Below are positions 9,055 to 19,300 of a stretch of DNA of 64,000 nucleotides, one piece after another. The first letter of the stretch is position 1. Each line of letters begins with the position of its first letter. A program made the translations under genes and the position numbers. The notes beneath the pieces are model-generated. The model had not been told where the DNA came from. It ran no database searches and saw nothing but the letters and a program-made list of their open reading frames with translations. Where the stretch lies: positions 29,780 through 93,779 of the forward strand of contig JAMPHV010000001.1 in the NCBI GenBank assembly GCA_023663265.1, read 5' to 3'. The DNA comes from Bacteroides sp. GTDB lineage: Bacteria; Bacillota; Clostridia; Oscillospirales; Ruminococcaceae.

Positions 9055-9949
9055 TTTAACTGTGGAGGAAGAAGGCGTAAGAGCCGACAAGTATATTTCG
9101 GAGCGCACGGATCTGTCCCGCTCGTTGGCGGCAGGCTTGCTGGAAAAAGGGGATTGTACGGTAAACGGAAAGCGGTGCGGCAAAAATTTTCAGCTTAAGA
9201 CGGGCGATCTCATAGAGATCGAGCTGCCGGAGGCTGAAGAGCCCGAAATCTCAGCCGAGGATATTCCCTTGAACATAGTATACGAGGACAGCGATCTGTT
9301 GGTGGTGAACAAGCCTAAGGGTATGGTGGTGCACCCCGCCCCGGGGCATTATTCGGGCACCTTGGTCAACGCTCTGATGTATCACTGTAAGGACAGCCTT
9401 TCGGGCATAAACGGCGTTATCCGTCCGGGAATAGTACACAGGATCGACAAGGACACAAGCGGTCTGCTGATAGCGGCAAAGAACGATTTAGCTCACAACG
9501 GGCTTGCGGAGCAGATAAGGAGCCACAACTTCACAAGAAGATACGAGGCGGTGGTTTTGGGCGGAATAAAGGAAAACGGTATTGTGGACGCTCCTTTGGG
9601 GCGGCACAGGATCGACCGCAAGAAAATGGCTGTCGCCGAAAACGGAAGAGAGGCGAAGACCCGCTTTGAGGTGCTTGAAAATTACGGCAGATATTCGCAT
9701 CTGAGGCTGACCTTAGAGACGGGGAGAACTCATCAGATAAGAGTTCATATGGCTTATATCGGGCACCCTGTGGCGGGAGACCCCGTTTACGGAGACGGAA
9801 AGCCCAAGTGGCTGGAGGGGCAGTGCCTCCATGCGCGGGAGATAGGATTTGTACACCCGATCACGGGAGAAAGCCTGTTTTTTACATCGGAGCTTCCCGA
9901 ATATTTCGAAAGAATGTTAAGAAATATCAAGAGTAAGGCTGGATATTAA
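9038..9949 (+). CDS. RluA/RluD-family 23S rRNA pseudouridine synthase
   Basis: A 303-residue protein with an N-terminal S4 domain (about 1-75, EGVRADKYISERTDLSRS) and a catalytic domain with HRIDKDTSGLLIAAKN carrying the catalytic Asp, and GRTHQIRVHMAYIGHPVAGD. It should convert specific uridines in large-subunit rRNA to pseudouridine. The pairing with lspA and the S4 domain suggest RluD-like specificity, but RluC and RluD cannot be separated by eye. A second family member is at 60103-61065. Confidence 0.94.
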   Translation: MKNRLSLTVEEEGVRADKYISERTDLSRSLAAGLLEKGDCTVNGKRCGKNFQLKTGDLIEIELPEAEEPEISAEDIPLNIVYEDSDLLVVNKPKGMVVHPAPGHYSGTLVNALMYHCKDSLSGINGVIRPGIVHRIDKDTSGLLIAAKNDLAHNGLAEQIRSHNFTRRYEAVVLGGIKENGIVDAPLGRHRIDRKKMAVAENGREAKTRFEVLENYGRYSHLRLTLETGRTHQIRVHMAYIGHPVAGDPVYGDGKPKWLEGQCLHAREIGFVHPITGESLFFTSELPEYFERMLRNIKSKAGY

Positions 9950-9952
9950 AGA

Positions 9953-10762
9953 ATGAAATTTGAGAACGTTATTATAATGTCCGACATCGACGGCACGTTG
10001 GTCACGGACGAAAAGAAGCTGCTGCCGAGGGATATGGAGGCTATTGACCGTTTCAGAGAGGGCGGCGGGATATTTACTCTTGCAACGGGACGGGGCTATT
10101 CCATGGCAAAGCCCATTGCCGAAAGGGTCGGCTTGGACGTTCCCGCGGTTATTTTTAACGGCTCGGCGGTCTATGATTTTAAAGAAGATAAATTTTTGTG
10201 GCACAGCGCCTTGCCCGAGTCCGCAAAGCAGATTGCCAACGAGTTGATAGAAGCGTTTCCCGATATAGCAATAGAGATTTTATGCCGCGACAGGGTATAC
10301 GTGCCTTCAATTAACCGTATCGAAAGAGAGCACCTTGCTTTGGAAAACGTTCAGCCCTATATGTGCAGAGTCGACGAGATAGACGAGGAAAGCTGGCTGA
10401 AAATGCTGATAGCCTATCCTCCCGAAATAATACAAAATATAATAGATTTCGTAAATTCCCGTCCCGATTACACAAGCTGCGCTCATTGGGTAAGAAGCGA
10501 GAACCACTATTTTGAGATGCTGCCCCTTGGGGTCAATAAAGGCAGCGGGTTTCAGCGTCTCTTGGAAATAATGGGCAGAGAGGACGCTTTTACGGTCGGT
10601 GTGGGCGATTACAACAACGATATAGAGCTTATCGATCTTTCAAGCTTAGGTGTAGCGGTAGGCTCGGCGCAAAGGGAAGCAAAGGAGGTCGCCGATCTTA
10701 TCGTCTGCGATAACAACAGCGGGGCGATCTCCGAGGTCATTTCTTACATAGAGCAATTATAA
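9953..10762 (+). CDS. Cof-type HAD-IIB family phosphatase
   Basis: A 269-residue haloacid-dehalogenase phosphatase of the Cof type. Motif I is MSDIDGTLVTD, motif II the NGSAVYD region, motif III the lysine in LPLGVNKGSG, and motif IV GVGDYNNDIELI. These enzymes dephosphorylate sugar phosphates or cofactor intermediates; the substrate is not predictable. It lies three bases after the pseudouridine synthase and 34 before the transketolase, so probably in the same transcript. Confidence 0.9.
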   Translation: MKFENVIIMSDIDGTLVTDEKKLLPRDMEAIDRFREGGGIFTLATGRGYSMAKPIAERVGLDVPAVIFNGSAVYDFKEDKFLWHSALPESAKQIANELIEAFPDIAIEILCRDRVYVPSINRIEREHLALENVQPYMCRVDEIDEESWLKMLIAYPPEIIQNIIDFVNSRPDYTSCAHWVRSENHYFEMLPLGVNKGSGFQRLLEIMGREDAFTVGVGDYNNDIELIDLSSLGVAVGSAQREAKEVADLIVCDNNSGAISEVISYIEQL

Positions 10763-10796
10763 AATAAAGTTAATTTTACAGAAAGGAATCAATCAA

Positions 10797-11639
10797 ATGG
10801 ATCAGGTACACAAAAAGCAGCTTGAAATAACAGCGGCAAAGGTAAGAATGGGAATCATCGAGGGTGTTTACGGCGCTAAGTGCGGTCACCCCGGCGGCTC
10901 GCTGTCGGTGTGTGACGCGCTGACCTATCTTTATTTCAACAGAATGAACATCGACCCCGAAAATCCCACAATGCCCGATAGGGACAGGTTGGTGCTCTCT
11001 AAGGGACACACTGCTCCCGCCTTGTATTCGGTGCTTGCCAACAGAGGATTTTTCCCCGTAGAGGATCTGAAAACGCTTCGTCATATCGACAGCTATTTGC
11101 AGGGGCACCCCGTTCTCGGAAAGGTCCCCGGCGTTGATATGAGCACGGGCTCGCTGGGACAGGGCATTTCTGCCGCCTGCGGTATGGCGCTTTCGGGAAA
11201 GCTGGACAACGACATTTACAGAGTGTACGCCGTATTGGGCGACGGCGAGCTTGAGGAGGGTCAAGTGTGGGAGGCGGCTATGTTTGCGGCGCACTACCAA
11301 CTTGACAATCTGACCGCGGTCATCGACAACAACGGATTGCAGATAGACGGTAAAATAAGCGAGGTTATGAGCCCTTACCCCATTGACGAAAAGTTTAAGG
11401 CGTTCGGCTGGCATGTTATCGTAATTGACGGTCACGATTTCGACGCTATCGAAAAAGCGTTCAACGAGGCGGAGACCGTAGCCAATCAGCCTACCGCCAT
11501 TATTTTAAAAACCACCAAGGGCAAGGGCGTGAGCTATATGGAAAATCAAGTTGCATGGCACGGCAAGGCTCCCAACGAGGAAGAATACAACACCGCTGTC
11601 GCCGAGTTAACGGCAAGGCTTGACGAGCTCACGAAGTAA
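10797..11639 (+). CDS. Transketolase, N-terminal (TPP-binding) subunit
   Basis: A 280-residue subunit holding the thiamine-diphosphate domain: CGHPGGSLS near the N terminus and the GDGELEEGQVWEAAMFA motif followed by DNNGLQIDG, which fit the TPP pyrophosphate and Mg site. With the next gene it rebuilds a full transketolase, the two-carbon ketol transferase of the non-oxidative pentose phosphate pathway. Split transketolases are common in Clostridia and archaea, so this is not a frameshift: there is a clean stop, a 25-base gap and a separate start. Confidence 0.95.
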   Translation: MDQVHKKQLEITAAKVRMGIIEGVYGAKCGHPGGSLSVCDALTYLYFNRMNIDPENPTMPDRDRLVLSKGHTAPALYSVLANRGFFPVEDLKTLRHIDSYLQGHPVLGKVPGVDMSTGSLGQGISAACGMALSGKLDNDIYRVYAVLGDGELEEGQVWEAAMFAAHYQLDNLTAVIDNNGLQIDGKISEVMSPYPIDEKFKAFGWHVIVIDGHDFDAIEKAFNEAETVANQPTAIILKTTKGKGVSYMENQVAWHGKAPNEEEYNTAVAELTARLDELTK

Positions 11640-11664
11640 CAGGAAAGGATCGGTATTACAGAAT

Positions 11665-12600
11665 ATGGATAAAAAAGCAACTCGCGAAAGCTACGGCGAA
11701 GCTCTTGTTATGCTTGCCGAAAAAAGACCCGACCTTATAGTGCTTGACGCCGATTTGGCGGCTGCGACCAAGACGGGTATATATAAGAAGGCATGCCCCG
11801 ACCGTTTTTTTGACTGCGGTATCGCGGAGGCTGATATGATGGGCGTTGCGGCAGGTATTGCCACCACGGGGAAGCTTGTATTTGCCAGCAGCTTTGCAAT
11901 GTTCGCCTCGGGACGTGCGTTTGAAATAGTAAGAAACAGCATTTGCTACCCTCATCTTAACGTTAAGATAGGCGCTACCCATGCGGGTATTTCCGTAGGC
12001 GAGGACGGCGCTTCTCACCAGTGCAACGAGGATATAGCCCTTATGCGCGTATTGCCGGGAATGACTATCATCAACCCCGCCGACGATGTTGAGACAAAGG
12101 CGGCGGTGCTTGCAATGGCGGATTACGCAGGTCCCACCTATATGCGCTTCGGCAGACTGGCGGTGCCTGCCTTCAACGATCCCGCCACATACAGGTTCGA
12201 GCTGGGAAAGGGAATAGAATTAAGAAGCGGTAAGGACGTTTCGATCATCGCAACAGGTCTTATGGTAAATGAAGCGATCGAAGCGGGAAAGGTGTTGGCG
12301 GAGCAGGGAATCGACGCCCGCATCATAAACATTCATACCATTAAGCCCATTGACCGCGATATTATCATAAGAGCCGCAAAAGAGACGGGCAGGATCATTA
12401 CAGTTGAGGAACATTCCGTTATAGGCGGTCTCGGAAGCGCAGTTTCCGAGGTAGTTACCGAAACCGTTCCCGTTCCCGTTATCAAGATAGGTGTTCAGGA
12501 CAAATTCGGTCACAGCGGTCCCGCAGTTCCTTTGCTTAAGGAATTTGGTCTTTGTGCGGATAACATAGTTAAAGTAACCAAGGAAGCCTTGGGAAAATAG
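11665..12600 (+). CDS. Transketolase, C-terminal subunit
   Basis: A 311-residue subunit containing the pyrimidine-binding and C-terminal transketolase domains: RFFDCGIAEADMMGVAAG (catalytic Glu region), ATHAGISVGEDGASHQ, and HTIKPIDRD with EEHSVIGGLGSAV. The start ATG at 11665 gives a normal N terminus (DKKATRESYGEAL); the nearest purine-rich site AGGAAAGG is about 16 bases upstream, longer than usual, so translation may be coupled to the first subunit. A strong terminator follows eight bases after the stop. Confidence 0.94.
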   Translation: MDKKATRESYGEALVMLAEKRPDLIVLDADLAAATKTGIYKKACPDRFFDCGIAEADMMGVAAGIATTGKLVFASSFAMFASGRAFEIVRNSICYPHLNVKIGATHAGISVGEDGASHQCNEDIALMRVLPGMTIINPADDVETKAAVLAMADYAGPTYMRFGRLAVPAFNDPATYRFELGKGIELRSGKDVSIIATGLMVNEAIEAGKVLAEQGIDARIINIHTIKPIDRDIIIRAAKETGRIITVEEHSVIGGLGSAVSEVVTETVPVPVIKIGVQDKFGHSGPAVPLLKEFGLCADNIVKVTKEALGK

Positions 12601-12608
12601 TTTTTTCG

Positions 12609-12637
12609 ACCCACCCGTTTTTTCGGGTGGGTTTTTT
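12609..12637 (+). terminator. Rho-independent terminator after transketolase
   Basis: ACCCACCCG (12609-12617) and CGGGTGGGT (12624-12632) form a 9-bp stem with a six-T loop, followed by a T run. This closes the long hfq-to-transketolase run. Confidence 0.93.
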
Positions 12638-12680
12638 GAGCAGCCGTATGACGGCACGGAAACTTTTTGTGCAATTTTGA

Positions 12681-12728
12681 AACGGAACGCAAAGGCGTTT
12701 CGCGGCGAAAGCGGCTTTGCGGGGACGT
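12681..12728 (+). repeat. GC-rich palindrome in the terminator-pyrC gap
   Basis: CGCAAAGGCGTTTCGC (12688-12703) faces GCGAAAGCGGCTTTGCG (12705-12721) with two short mismatched steps, and AACG/CGTT add an outer four pairs. The result is an almost loop-free hairpin of about 19 pairs. It has no T-tract and lies between a terminator and the pyrC promoter, so it is not an obvious terminator. The 311-base gap 12601-12911 also holds that terminator, a promoter at 12795 and a leader hairpin. Confidence 0.55.
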
Positions 12729-12794
12729 TTGCAGTTCATGATATTGTCATAATATACAAAATTTCGAAATTTTTTGCTCACCGTAAAAAAACTG

Positions 12795-12823
12795 TTGCGA
12801 AAAATTAGAAAATGTAGTATAAT
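12795..12823 (+). promoter_or_regulatory. Promoter for the pyr gene cluster
   Basis: TTGCGA (12795-12800) and TATAAT (12818-12823) with a 17-base spacer. The start would be near 12830, leaving a leader of about 80 bases before pyrC. Confidence 0.75.
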
Positions 12824-12865
12824 AAATCAAATACGGTTTTATAGCCGATCAACAGAATCATTACG

Positions 12866-12892
12866 ATCCGCGCTGCTTTTGTTTCAGCGGAT
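12866..12892 (+). promoter_or_regulatory. Hairpin in the pyrC leader
   Basis: ATCC plus GCTG (12866-12875, with a two-base bulge) pair with CAGCGGAT (12885-12892), just upstream of the AAAGGAAAG ribosome-binding site. It could affect translation or pausing. I see no PyrR-type binding loop and no terminator alternative, so control by pyrimidines is not shown. Confidence 0.35.
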
Positions 12893-12911
12893 AACGGCGA
12901 AAGGAAAGAAG

Positions 12912-14189
12912 ATGGAGCTTTGTCTGACAAACGGACACGTTGTTGACAGCGTAAACGGAATAGACGAAATACTTGATATCAAAATAAGAAACGGAAAAAT
13001 AGCCGAGGTGGGAAAATCGCTGCCTATGGACGAAAGCGTTTTGTGCATAGACTGCACGGGGCTTACCGTTATTCCCGGCATCTGCGATATGCATATTCAT
13101 ATGCGCGACCCGGGGCAGACCGAAAAGGAGGATATAATCACCGCCTCCGCTGCCGCCGCCGCGGGAGGCGTTACGGCGATCGCATGTATGCCGAATACCA
13201 AGCCCGCCGCTGACAGCGCCGAAACGGTGAAATATATTTTGGACAAGGCTAAAAACGCCACAACAAAGGTCTACCCCATAGGCGCTATAACCAAGGGGCT
13301 GTCGGGCGGAGAGCTCACCGATTTTGCCGAGCTGAAGCAGGCGGGCTGCGTAGGAGTGAGCGATGACGGACGACCCGTCGAAAACGCCATGACGATGAAA
13401 AAAGCGATAAAAAACGCCGCCCTTGAAAGACTTGCCATTATAAGCCACTGTGAGGACTTAAATATAATCGACGGCGGCATAATGAATATGGGAGCGGTCA
13501 GCAATGTTTTGGGGATAAAGGGAATGCCGCGCTCCAGCGAAAACTATATCACCGCCAGAGAAATACTTTTGGCGGAGGAAATGGGACTTCCGATCCATAT
13601 CGCCCATGTGTCAACCAAGGAATCGGTCGATATAGTGCGTCACGCGAAATTGTTCGGAGTAAAGGTCACCTGCGAGACGGCTCCCCACTATTTTACGCTC
13701 ACGGAGGACAAGCTTTTTTCCAAGGACGCGGACTACCGAATGAATCCGCCTCTAAGGGAACAGGCGGACGTTGACGCCGTGATCGAGGGAATATGCGACG
13801 GCACTATCGACTGTATCGTGACCGACCACGCGCCTCATACCGAAAAGGAAAAGGAGGACTTTTACAAGGCGCCCAACGGCGTTGTGGGACTGGAGACCTC
13901 TTTGGCGGCGGCGGTAACGGCGCTTTTAAATACGGGGAGGATATCTCACGTAAAGCTGGTGGAGCTGATGTGCGTTAACCCTCGGCGTATATTGGGCATC
14001 GAGGGAGGAAGTCTTTCGGTGGGCGCGGCGGCGGATATAACGGTATTCAGCGAGCGGGAGCAGTGGACGGTGCAGCCCGAAAAGCTTCATTCAAAATCGA
14101 AAAATACCTGCTTTAAAGGTATGACCTTCAGCGGCAGGGTGAAATACACGCTTCTTGACGGAAGCATAGTCTATAAGGACGAGCAATAA
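12912..14189 (+). CDS. pyrC: Dihydroorotase PyrC (class I)
   Basis: A 425-residue zinc enzyme that cyclises carbamoyl-aspartate to dihydroorotate in pyrimidine synthesis. Motifs are DMHIHMRDPGQTEKED (metal HxH, about residue 60), a lysine in the ITKG region, HCED, HVST, and VTDHAPHT with the catalytic Asp. ATG at 12912 is chosen over an in-frame ATG at 12774, which lies upstream of the promoter; AAAGGAAAG precedes 12912. It heads a pyrC-pyrF-carA-carB run; pyrB, pyrD and pyrE are not in the window. Confidence 0.95.
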   Translation: MELCLTNGHVVDSVNGIDEILDIKIRNGKIAEVGKSLPMDESVLCIDCTGLTVIPGICDMHIHMRDPGQTEKEDIITASAAAAAGGVTAIACMPNTKPAADSAETVKYILDKAKNATTKVYPIGAITKGLSGGELTDFAELKQAGCVGVSDDGRPVENAMTMKKAIKNAALERLAIISHCEDLNIIDGGIMNMGAVSNVLGIKGMPRSSENYITAREILLAEEMGLPIHIAHVSTKESVDIVRHAKLFGVKVTCETAPHYFTLTEDKLFSKDADYRMNPPLREQADVDAVIEGICDGTIDCIVTDHAPHTEKEKEDFYKAPNGVVGLETSLAAAVTALLNTGRISHVKLVELMCVNPRRILGIEGGSLSVGAAADITVFSEREQWTVQPEKLHSKSKNTCFKGMTFSGRVKYTLLDGSIVYKDEQ

Positions 14190-14236
14190 TAAATATAACA
14201 AGCACGCAAACACTTGACGGAAGAAAGGAAGAAGCT

Positions 14237-15166
14237 ATGTCATTTGACAGACTGATCGAAAAAATCGCGAAAACTCAGAATCCTACCGTTGCGGGACTTG
14301 ATCCCAAGTTAGACTATGTTCCGCAGTATATCAAGGAAAAGGCGTTCGCAAAGCACGGCGAGACCTTAAAGGGAGCTGCAAAGGCTCTGCTGTGGTTCAA
14401 CGAAGGGCTTATCGACGCGCTTTGCGATATCGTTCCCGCAGTCAAGCCTCAGGCGGCGTATTACGAAATGTACGGCTATTCGGGCGTAAAGACCTTGTAT
14501 AAAACGCAGGAGTATGCCCGAAAAAAGGGAATGTTTGTGATAACCGACGCAAAAAGAAACGATATTGGCACCACTATGGAGGCGTATGCCGCGGGTCATC
14601 TCGGAAAGGTAAGGGTAGGCGCGGAGGAATACGAGCCCTTTTTCGGCGACGCGCTCACGGTCAACGGCTATTTGGGCAGCGACGGCATAGATCCCGTTAT
14701 AAAGGTCTGCAAGCAGTACGATAAGGGAATGTTTGTGCTTGCCAAAACCTCAAACCCCTCATCGGGCGAATTGCAGGATATGAAGATAGGAGACCGTGCG
14801 GTTTATGAGATAATGGGCGATATGTGCGAAGAATGGGGCAGGGAGCTGCCCGGAAAGTACGGCTACAGCGGCGTGGGAATAGTGGCAGGCGCCACTTATC
14901 CCGAGCAGATAGAGATACTCAGAAAAAGACTTCCTCATACATTTTTCCTTATCCCCGGCTACGGCGCGCAGGGAGCGAGCGCAAAGGATATTTCCGCGGC
15001 GTTTGACAAAAACGGTTTAGGCGGGATAGTGAACAGCTCAAGAGGGATCATGTGCGCTTATCGAAAGGAAAAGTGCGATGAGAGGGATTACGCGGGAGCC
15101 GCGCGGAGAGAGGCGATACGCATGCGCGATGAGATCATGGGCTGTCTTAACGGGATACAAATATAA
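14237..15166 (+). CDS. pyrF: Orotidine 5'-phosphate decarboxylase PyrF (type 2)
   Basis: A 309-residue enzyme making UMP from OMP. NPTVAGLDPKLDYVP at the N terminus and the catalytic TDAKRNDIGTTM (about residues 96-107) are visible; the protein is longer than the 230-residue type 1 enzyme, with FLIPGYGAQGA near the C terminus, which fits the type 2 group. GAAAGGAAG precedes the start 47 bases after pyrC. Confidence 0.95.
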   Translation: MSFDRLIEKIAKTQNPTVAGLDPKLDYVPQYIKEKAFAKHGETLKGAAKALLWFNEGLIDALCDIVPAVKPQAAYYEMYGYSGVKTLYKTQEYARKKGMFVITDAKRNDIGTTMEAYAAGHLGKVRVGAEEYEPFFGDALTVNGYLGSDGIDPVIKVCKQYDKGMFVLAKTSNPSSGELQDMKIGDRAVYEIMGDMCEEWGRELPGKYGYSGVGIVAGATYPEQIEILRKRLPHTFFLIPGYGAQGASAKDISAAFDKNGLGGIVNSSRGIMCAYRKEKCDERDYAGAARREAIRMRDEIMGCLNGIQI

Positions 15167-15224
15167 AAACCATTAAAAAACGGCTAATTTCTCAATTCTT
15201 CAAGGTGGAAAGGTGGAACAAAAA

Positions 15225-16319
15225 ATGGATTTTGGAACGGCAAGGACGGCGTATCTGATATTGTCTGACGGTACGGTGTTCAAGGGAAAAAGCTTTGGAA
15301 AGGAAGGTACGGTTATCGGTGAAACGGTTTTCACCACAGCTATGACGGGTTATCAGGAAACCCTTTCCGATCCCAGCTATTGCGGACAGATAGTAACTCA
15401 AACCTTTCCTCTTATAGGAAACTACGGAGTAAACAGCGAGGATTACGAATCGGACGGAAGCGTTGTAAGCGGATATGTTGTAAGGGAAAAGTGCGATGTG
15501 CCTTCAAATTTTCGCTGCGAGGGAACGATAGACGGGTTTTTGAAAAAACACGGTATCGTGGGGATATATGATATAGATACGAGAAGACTCACTCGAATCA
15601 TAAGAGAGACGGGCGTTATGAACGGCATGGTCACCACGGAGGAGTTTGTTCTTGAGGAAGCCTTGGAGAGGATAAGGAGCTTTAAGACGGAAAGGTACGT
15701 ACCTAAGGTAAGCTGTGACAAGCCGAGGACCTACGAAACGGAAAACAAGAGATTTAAAGTTGTTTTAATGGATTACGGCTGTAAGCGCAACATAAGAAAA
15801 GAGCTGGTAAGACGCGGCTGTGAGGTAACGGTAATGCCTTGGAACAGTACCGCGGAGGAGGTTTGCGCCTTGAATCCCGACGGAATAATGCTTTCCAACG
15901 GTCCCGGGGACCCTGCCGATAACCCCGAGGCGATAGAGACCTTAAGAAAGCTGTCGGAAAAGAGGATACCGACCTTCGGGATTTGCCTCGGGCACCAGCT
16001 TTATGCTCTTGCAAACGGAGGCTCTACCGTTAAGCTGAAATACGGTCACAGAGGCGAAAATCAGCCCGTTACCGATGTGGATATGGGAAGGACCTTTATT
16101 ACAAGCCAAAATCACGGCTATGCGGTAGTTAACGACAGCATCAAGGAAAACGTGGGAAGGGTAAGTCATATCAATGCCAACGACGGTACCTGCGAGGGAG
16201 TAAGATACACCAACTCGCCCGCTTTTACGGTGCAGTTTCACCCCGAGGCCTGCGGCGGTCCTCAGGACACGGCATATCTTTTCGATGAATTTATCAGGTT
16301 AATGGAGGAAAATAAGTAA
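15225..16319 (+). CDS. carA: Carbamoyl-phosphate synthase small subunit CarA
   Basis: A 364-residue glutamine amidotransferase subunit that releases ammonia for CarB. The N-terminal CarA domain (YLILSDGTVFKG) is followed by a class I amidotransferase domain with GICLGHQLYALANGG (nucleophile Cys) and HPEACGGPQDT (catalytic His and Glu). ATG at 15225 is preferred to a GTG at 15213 because AAAGGTGG then sits eight bases upstream. The stop overlaps the carB start as TAATG. Confidence 0.96.
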   Translation: MDFGTARTAYLILSDGTVFKGKSFGKEGTVIGETVFTTAMTGYQETLSDPSYCGQIVTQTFPLIGNYGVNSEDYESDGSVVSGYVVREKCDVPSNFRCEGTIDGFLKKHGIVGIYDIDTRRLTRIIRETGVMNGMVTTEEFVLEEALERIRSFKTERYVPKVSCDKPRTYETENKRFKVVLMDYGCKRNIRKELVRRGCEVTVMPWNSTAEEVCALNPDGIMLSNGPGDPADNPEAIETLRKLSEKRIPTFGICLGHQLYALANGGSTVKLKYGHRGENQPVTDVDMGRTFITSQNHGYAVVNDSIKENVGRVSHINANDGTCEGVRYTNSPAFTVQFHPEACGGPQDTAYLFDEFIRLMEENK

Positions 16320-19300
16320 TGCCACTGAGAAGCGATATAAAAAAGGTTCTTATGATAGGCTCGGGTCCTATTGTGATAGGTCAGGCAGCCGAATTTGACT
16401 ACGCGGGCTCACAGGCTTGCCGCGTGCTTAAGCAGGAGGGCTTGGAGGTGGTTCTTGTTAACTCCAATCCCGCCACCATTATGACGGACAAGCATATGGC
16501 GGATAAAATATACATCGAGCCTCTTACCTTGGATTGTCTTAAAAGAATAATCGAGATCGAAAAGCCGGACAGCATTTTGTCCACTCTGGGAGGTCAGACG
16601 GGACTTACAATGTCAATGCAGCTTGCGGAGGAGGGCTTTTTGGAAAGCCACGGTGTAAAGCTCTTGGGCGCGGACCCTCAGACCATTCATAAGGCGGAGG
16701 ACAGGCAGGCTTTCAAGGACACAATGGAGGCGATAGGCGAGCCGTGCATTCCCTCAAAGGTGGTGGATACCTTGGAGGACGCTCTTGATTTTGCCGATAA
16801 CGTTATCGGATATCCGGTTATAGTGCGTCCCGCTTTTACCTTGGGCGGTACGGGCGGCGGTATCGCAGGCAATGAGAACGAGCTTCACGAAATAGCCATA
16901 AACGGCTTGAGAATGTCGCCGATACATCAGATATTGGTCGAAAAGTGCATAACGGGCTGGAAAGAGATCGAGTTCGAGGTCATAAGGGACGCAAGGGGAA
17001 ACGTGATAACCGTTTGTTCCATGGAAAACTTCGATCCCGTAGGCGTTCATACGGGGGACAGTATCGTTGTGGCTCCCGCCGTGACCCTTTCGGACAAGGA
17101 ATATCAGATGCTGCGCACTGCGGCCTTGAATATCGTGCAGGCGCTTAAGGTTGAGGGCGGCTGCAACTGTCAGTTTGCGCTTCATCCCGACAGCTTCGAG
17201 TACGCGGTAATAGAGGTAAATCCCCGCGTAAGCCGTTCCTCTGCTTTAGCCTCCAAGGCTACGGGTTACCCTATCGCAAAGGTCGCCACAAGGATCGCCA
17301 TAGGCTACTCTCTCGACGAAATTATAAATCAGGTCACGGGTAAGACCTACGCCTGCTTTGAACCCACGATAGATTATATTGTCGTTAAATTTCCCAAATG
17401 GCCCTTTGATAAGTTTGTTTACGCCAAAAAGACCTTGGGCACTCAGATGAAGGCTACGGGCGAGATAATGTCCATAGGTACCAGCTTTGAGGCGGCTATG
17501 ATGAAGGCGGTGCGTTCCATTGAGCTCGGAATGGACACATTAAGCAAGAAACCCTTCGGTGAGCTTTCCGACGAGGAGGTGCTGAGAAAGCTCAGCGATG
17601 TTGACGTTGACCGCGCCTTCTGCGTGTTTGAAGCCTTGAAGCGGGGGATAGCCGTCGAAACGATCAGCGATATAACCAAAATCGACAAGTGGTTTATAAG
17701 CAAGCTGAAAAATCTTAAGGAGCTTGAGGATTGGATTTCGGACGGCGAGCTGACACAGGAAAAATACGACACGGCAAAAAAATACTGTTATCTCGATAAG
17801 ACGATAGAAGCGCTTTCGGGCAGAAGCCTTAAGGAGTGGGGGATAGAGAGAAGAAACGCGGTATACAAAATGGTGGACACCTGCGCCGCCGAGTTCTCCG
17901 CGGATACGCCTTATTTTTACAGCACCTATGACAAAGAAAACGAGGCGGAGGAGTTTATCGATCAGCACCCCACGGATAAGAAAAAGGTGCTTGTATTCGG
18001 CTCGGGTCCCATTAGGATAGGGCAGGGAATAGAATTTGACTATTGCTCGGTGCACTGTGTATGGGCGTTAAAGGAAATGGGCTGTGAAGCCATTCTCTGT
18101 AACAATAACCCCGAGACCGTTTCCACCGACTTTGATACGGGCGACCGTCTGTATTTCGATCCTCTTACCTTTGAGGACGTAGACAGCCTTATTGCTACCG
18201 AAAAGCCGGACGGAGTTGTGGTACAGTTCGGAGGGCAAACGGCGATAAAGCTTACCAAGCATTTACAGGATATAGGCGCTAACATTCTCGGCACAAGCGC
18301 GGAGAGCATTGACGCGGCGGAGGACAGAGAGCTGTTCGACGGGCTGCTGGAGCGCTGCGATATCCCGAGACCTGCGGGAGAAACGGTATTCACCGTCGAG
18401 GAGGCGCTTGCCGCCGCAAACAGGCTCGGCTATCCCGTTTTGCTGCGTCCCTCTTACGTTTTGGGCGGACAGAATATGATAATCGCCCATGCGGACAGCG
18501 ACGTTACCGAATATATGAAGATAATTACCGCGCAGAAGCTTGAAAACCCCGTGCTTATCGATAAATATATGATGGGAACGGAGGTAGAGGTGGACGCTAT
18601 CTGCGACGGCGACGACTTTCTTATCCCAGGCATTATGGAGCACATCGAGAGAGCGGGCGTTCACAGCGGCGACAGTATTTCGGTATATCCTGCGCAGAAT
18701 CTTACCGAAAGAGTTAAAAAGGTGATCATAACATATACTGAAAGATTGGCTAAGGCGCTTAACGTTATCGGACTGGTAAATATCCAGTATGTTGTTTACG
18801 ATCATCAAGTATATGTGATAGAGGTCAATCCGCGTTCCTCAAGAACGGTGCCCTATATCAGCAAGGTAACGGGCGTTCCCATGGTGGATATCGCCACCAA
18901 AATAATGCTCGGTCACTCTCTTAAGGAGCAGGGCTATGCAAGCGGCTTGTACCCCGCAGGCGATTATGTGGCGGTAAAGGTCCCTGTATTCAGCTTTGAA
19001 AAGCTTCATGACGTCGATACTCAATTGGGTCCCGAAATGAAGTCAACGGGAGAATGTCTCGGTATCGCGAAAACCTTCTCGGAGGCTTTATATAAAGGTC
19101 TTATCGCGGCGGGCTTTAAAATGCAGTATAACGGCGGCGTTTTGTTCTCGGTGCGCAATCAGGACAAGTCGGAGATCATTGATCTTGCAAGCCGCTTTGA
19201 GGCTCTGGGCTTTGAAATTTACGCCACCAGCGGCACCGCCTCGCTGCTTAACCGCAATATGATAGCCACAAACTTTACCTATCGCATTAACGAGGGCAAG

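Noticed and set aside
10797-12600. Frameshifted transketolase
   Set aside because: Two intact subunit genes with separate starts are the normal split form in Clostridia.
12774-12911. 46-residue extension of PyrC
   Set aside because: It begins upstream of the predicted promoter -10 at 12818, so it could not be on that transcript.
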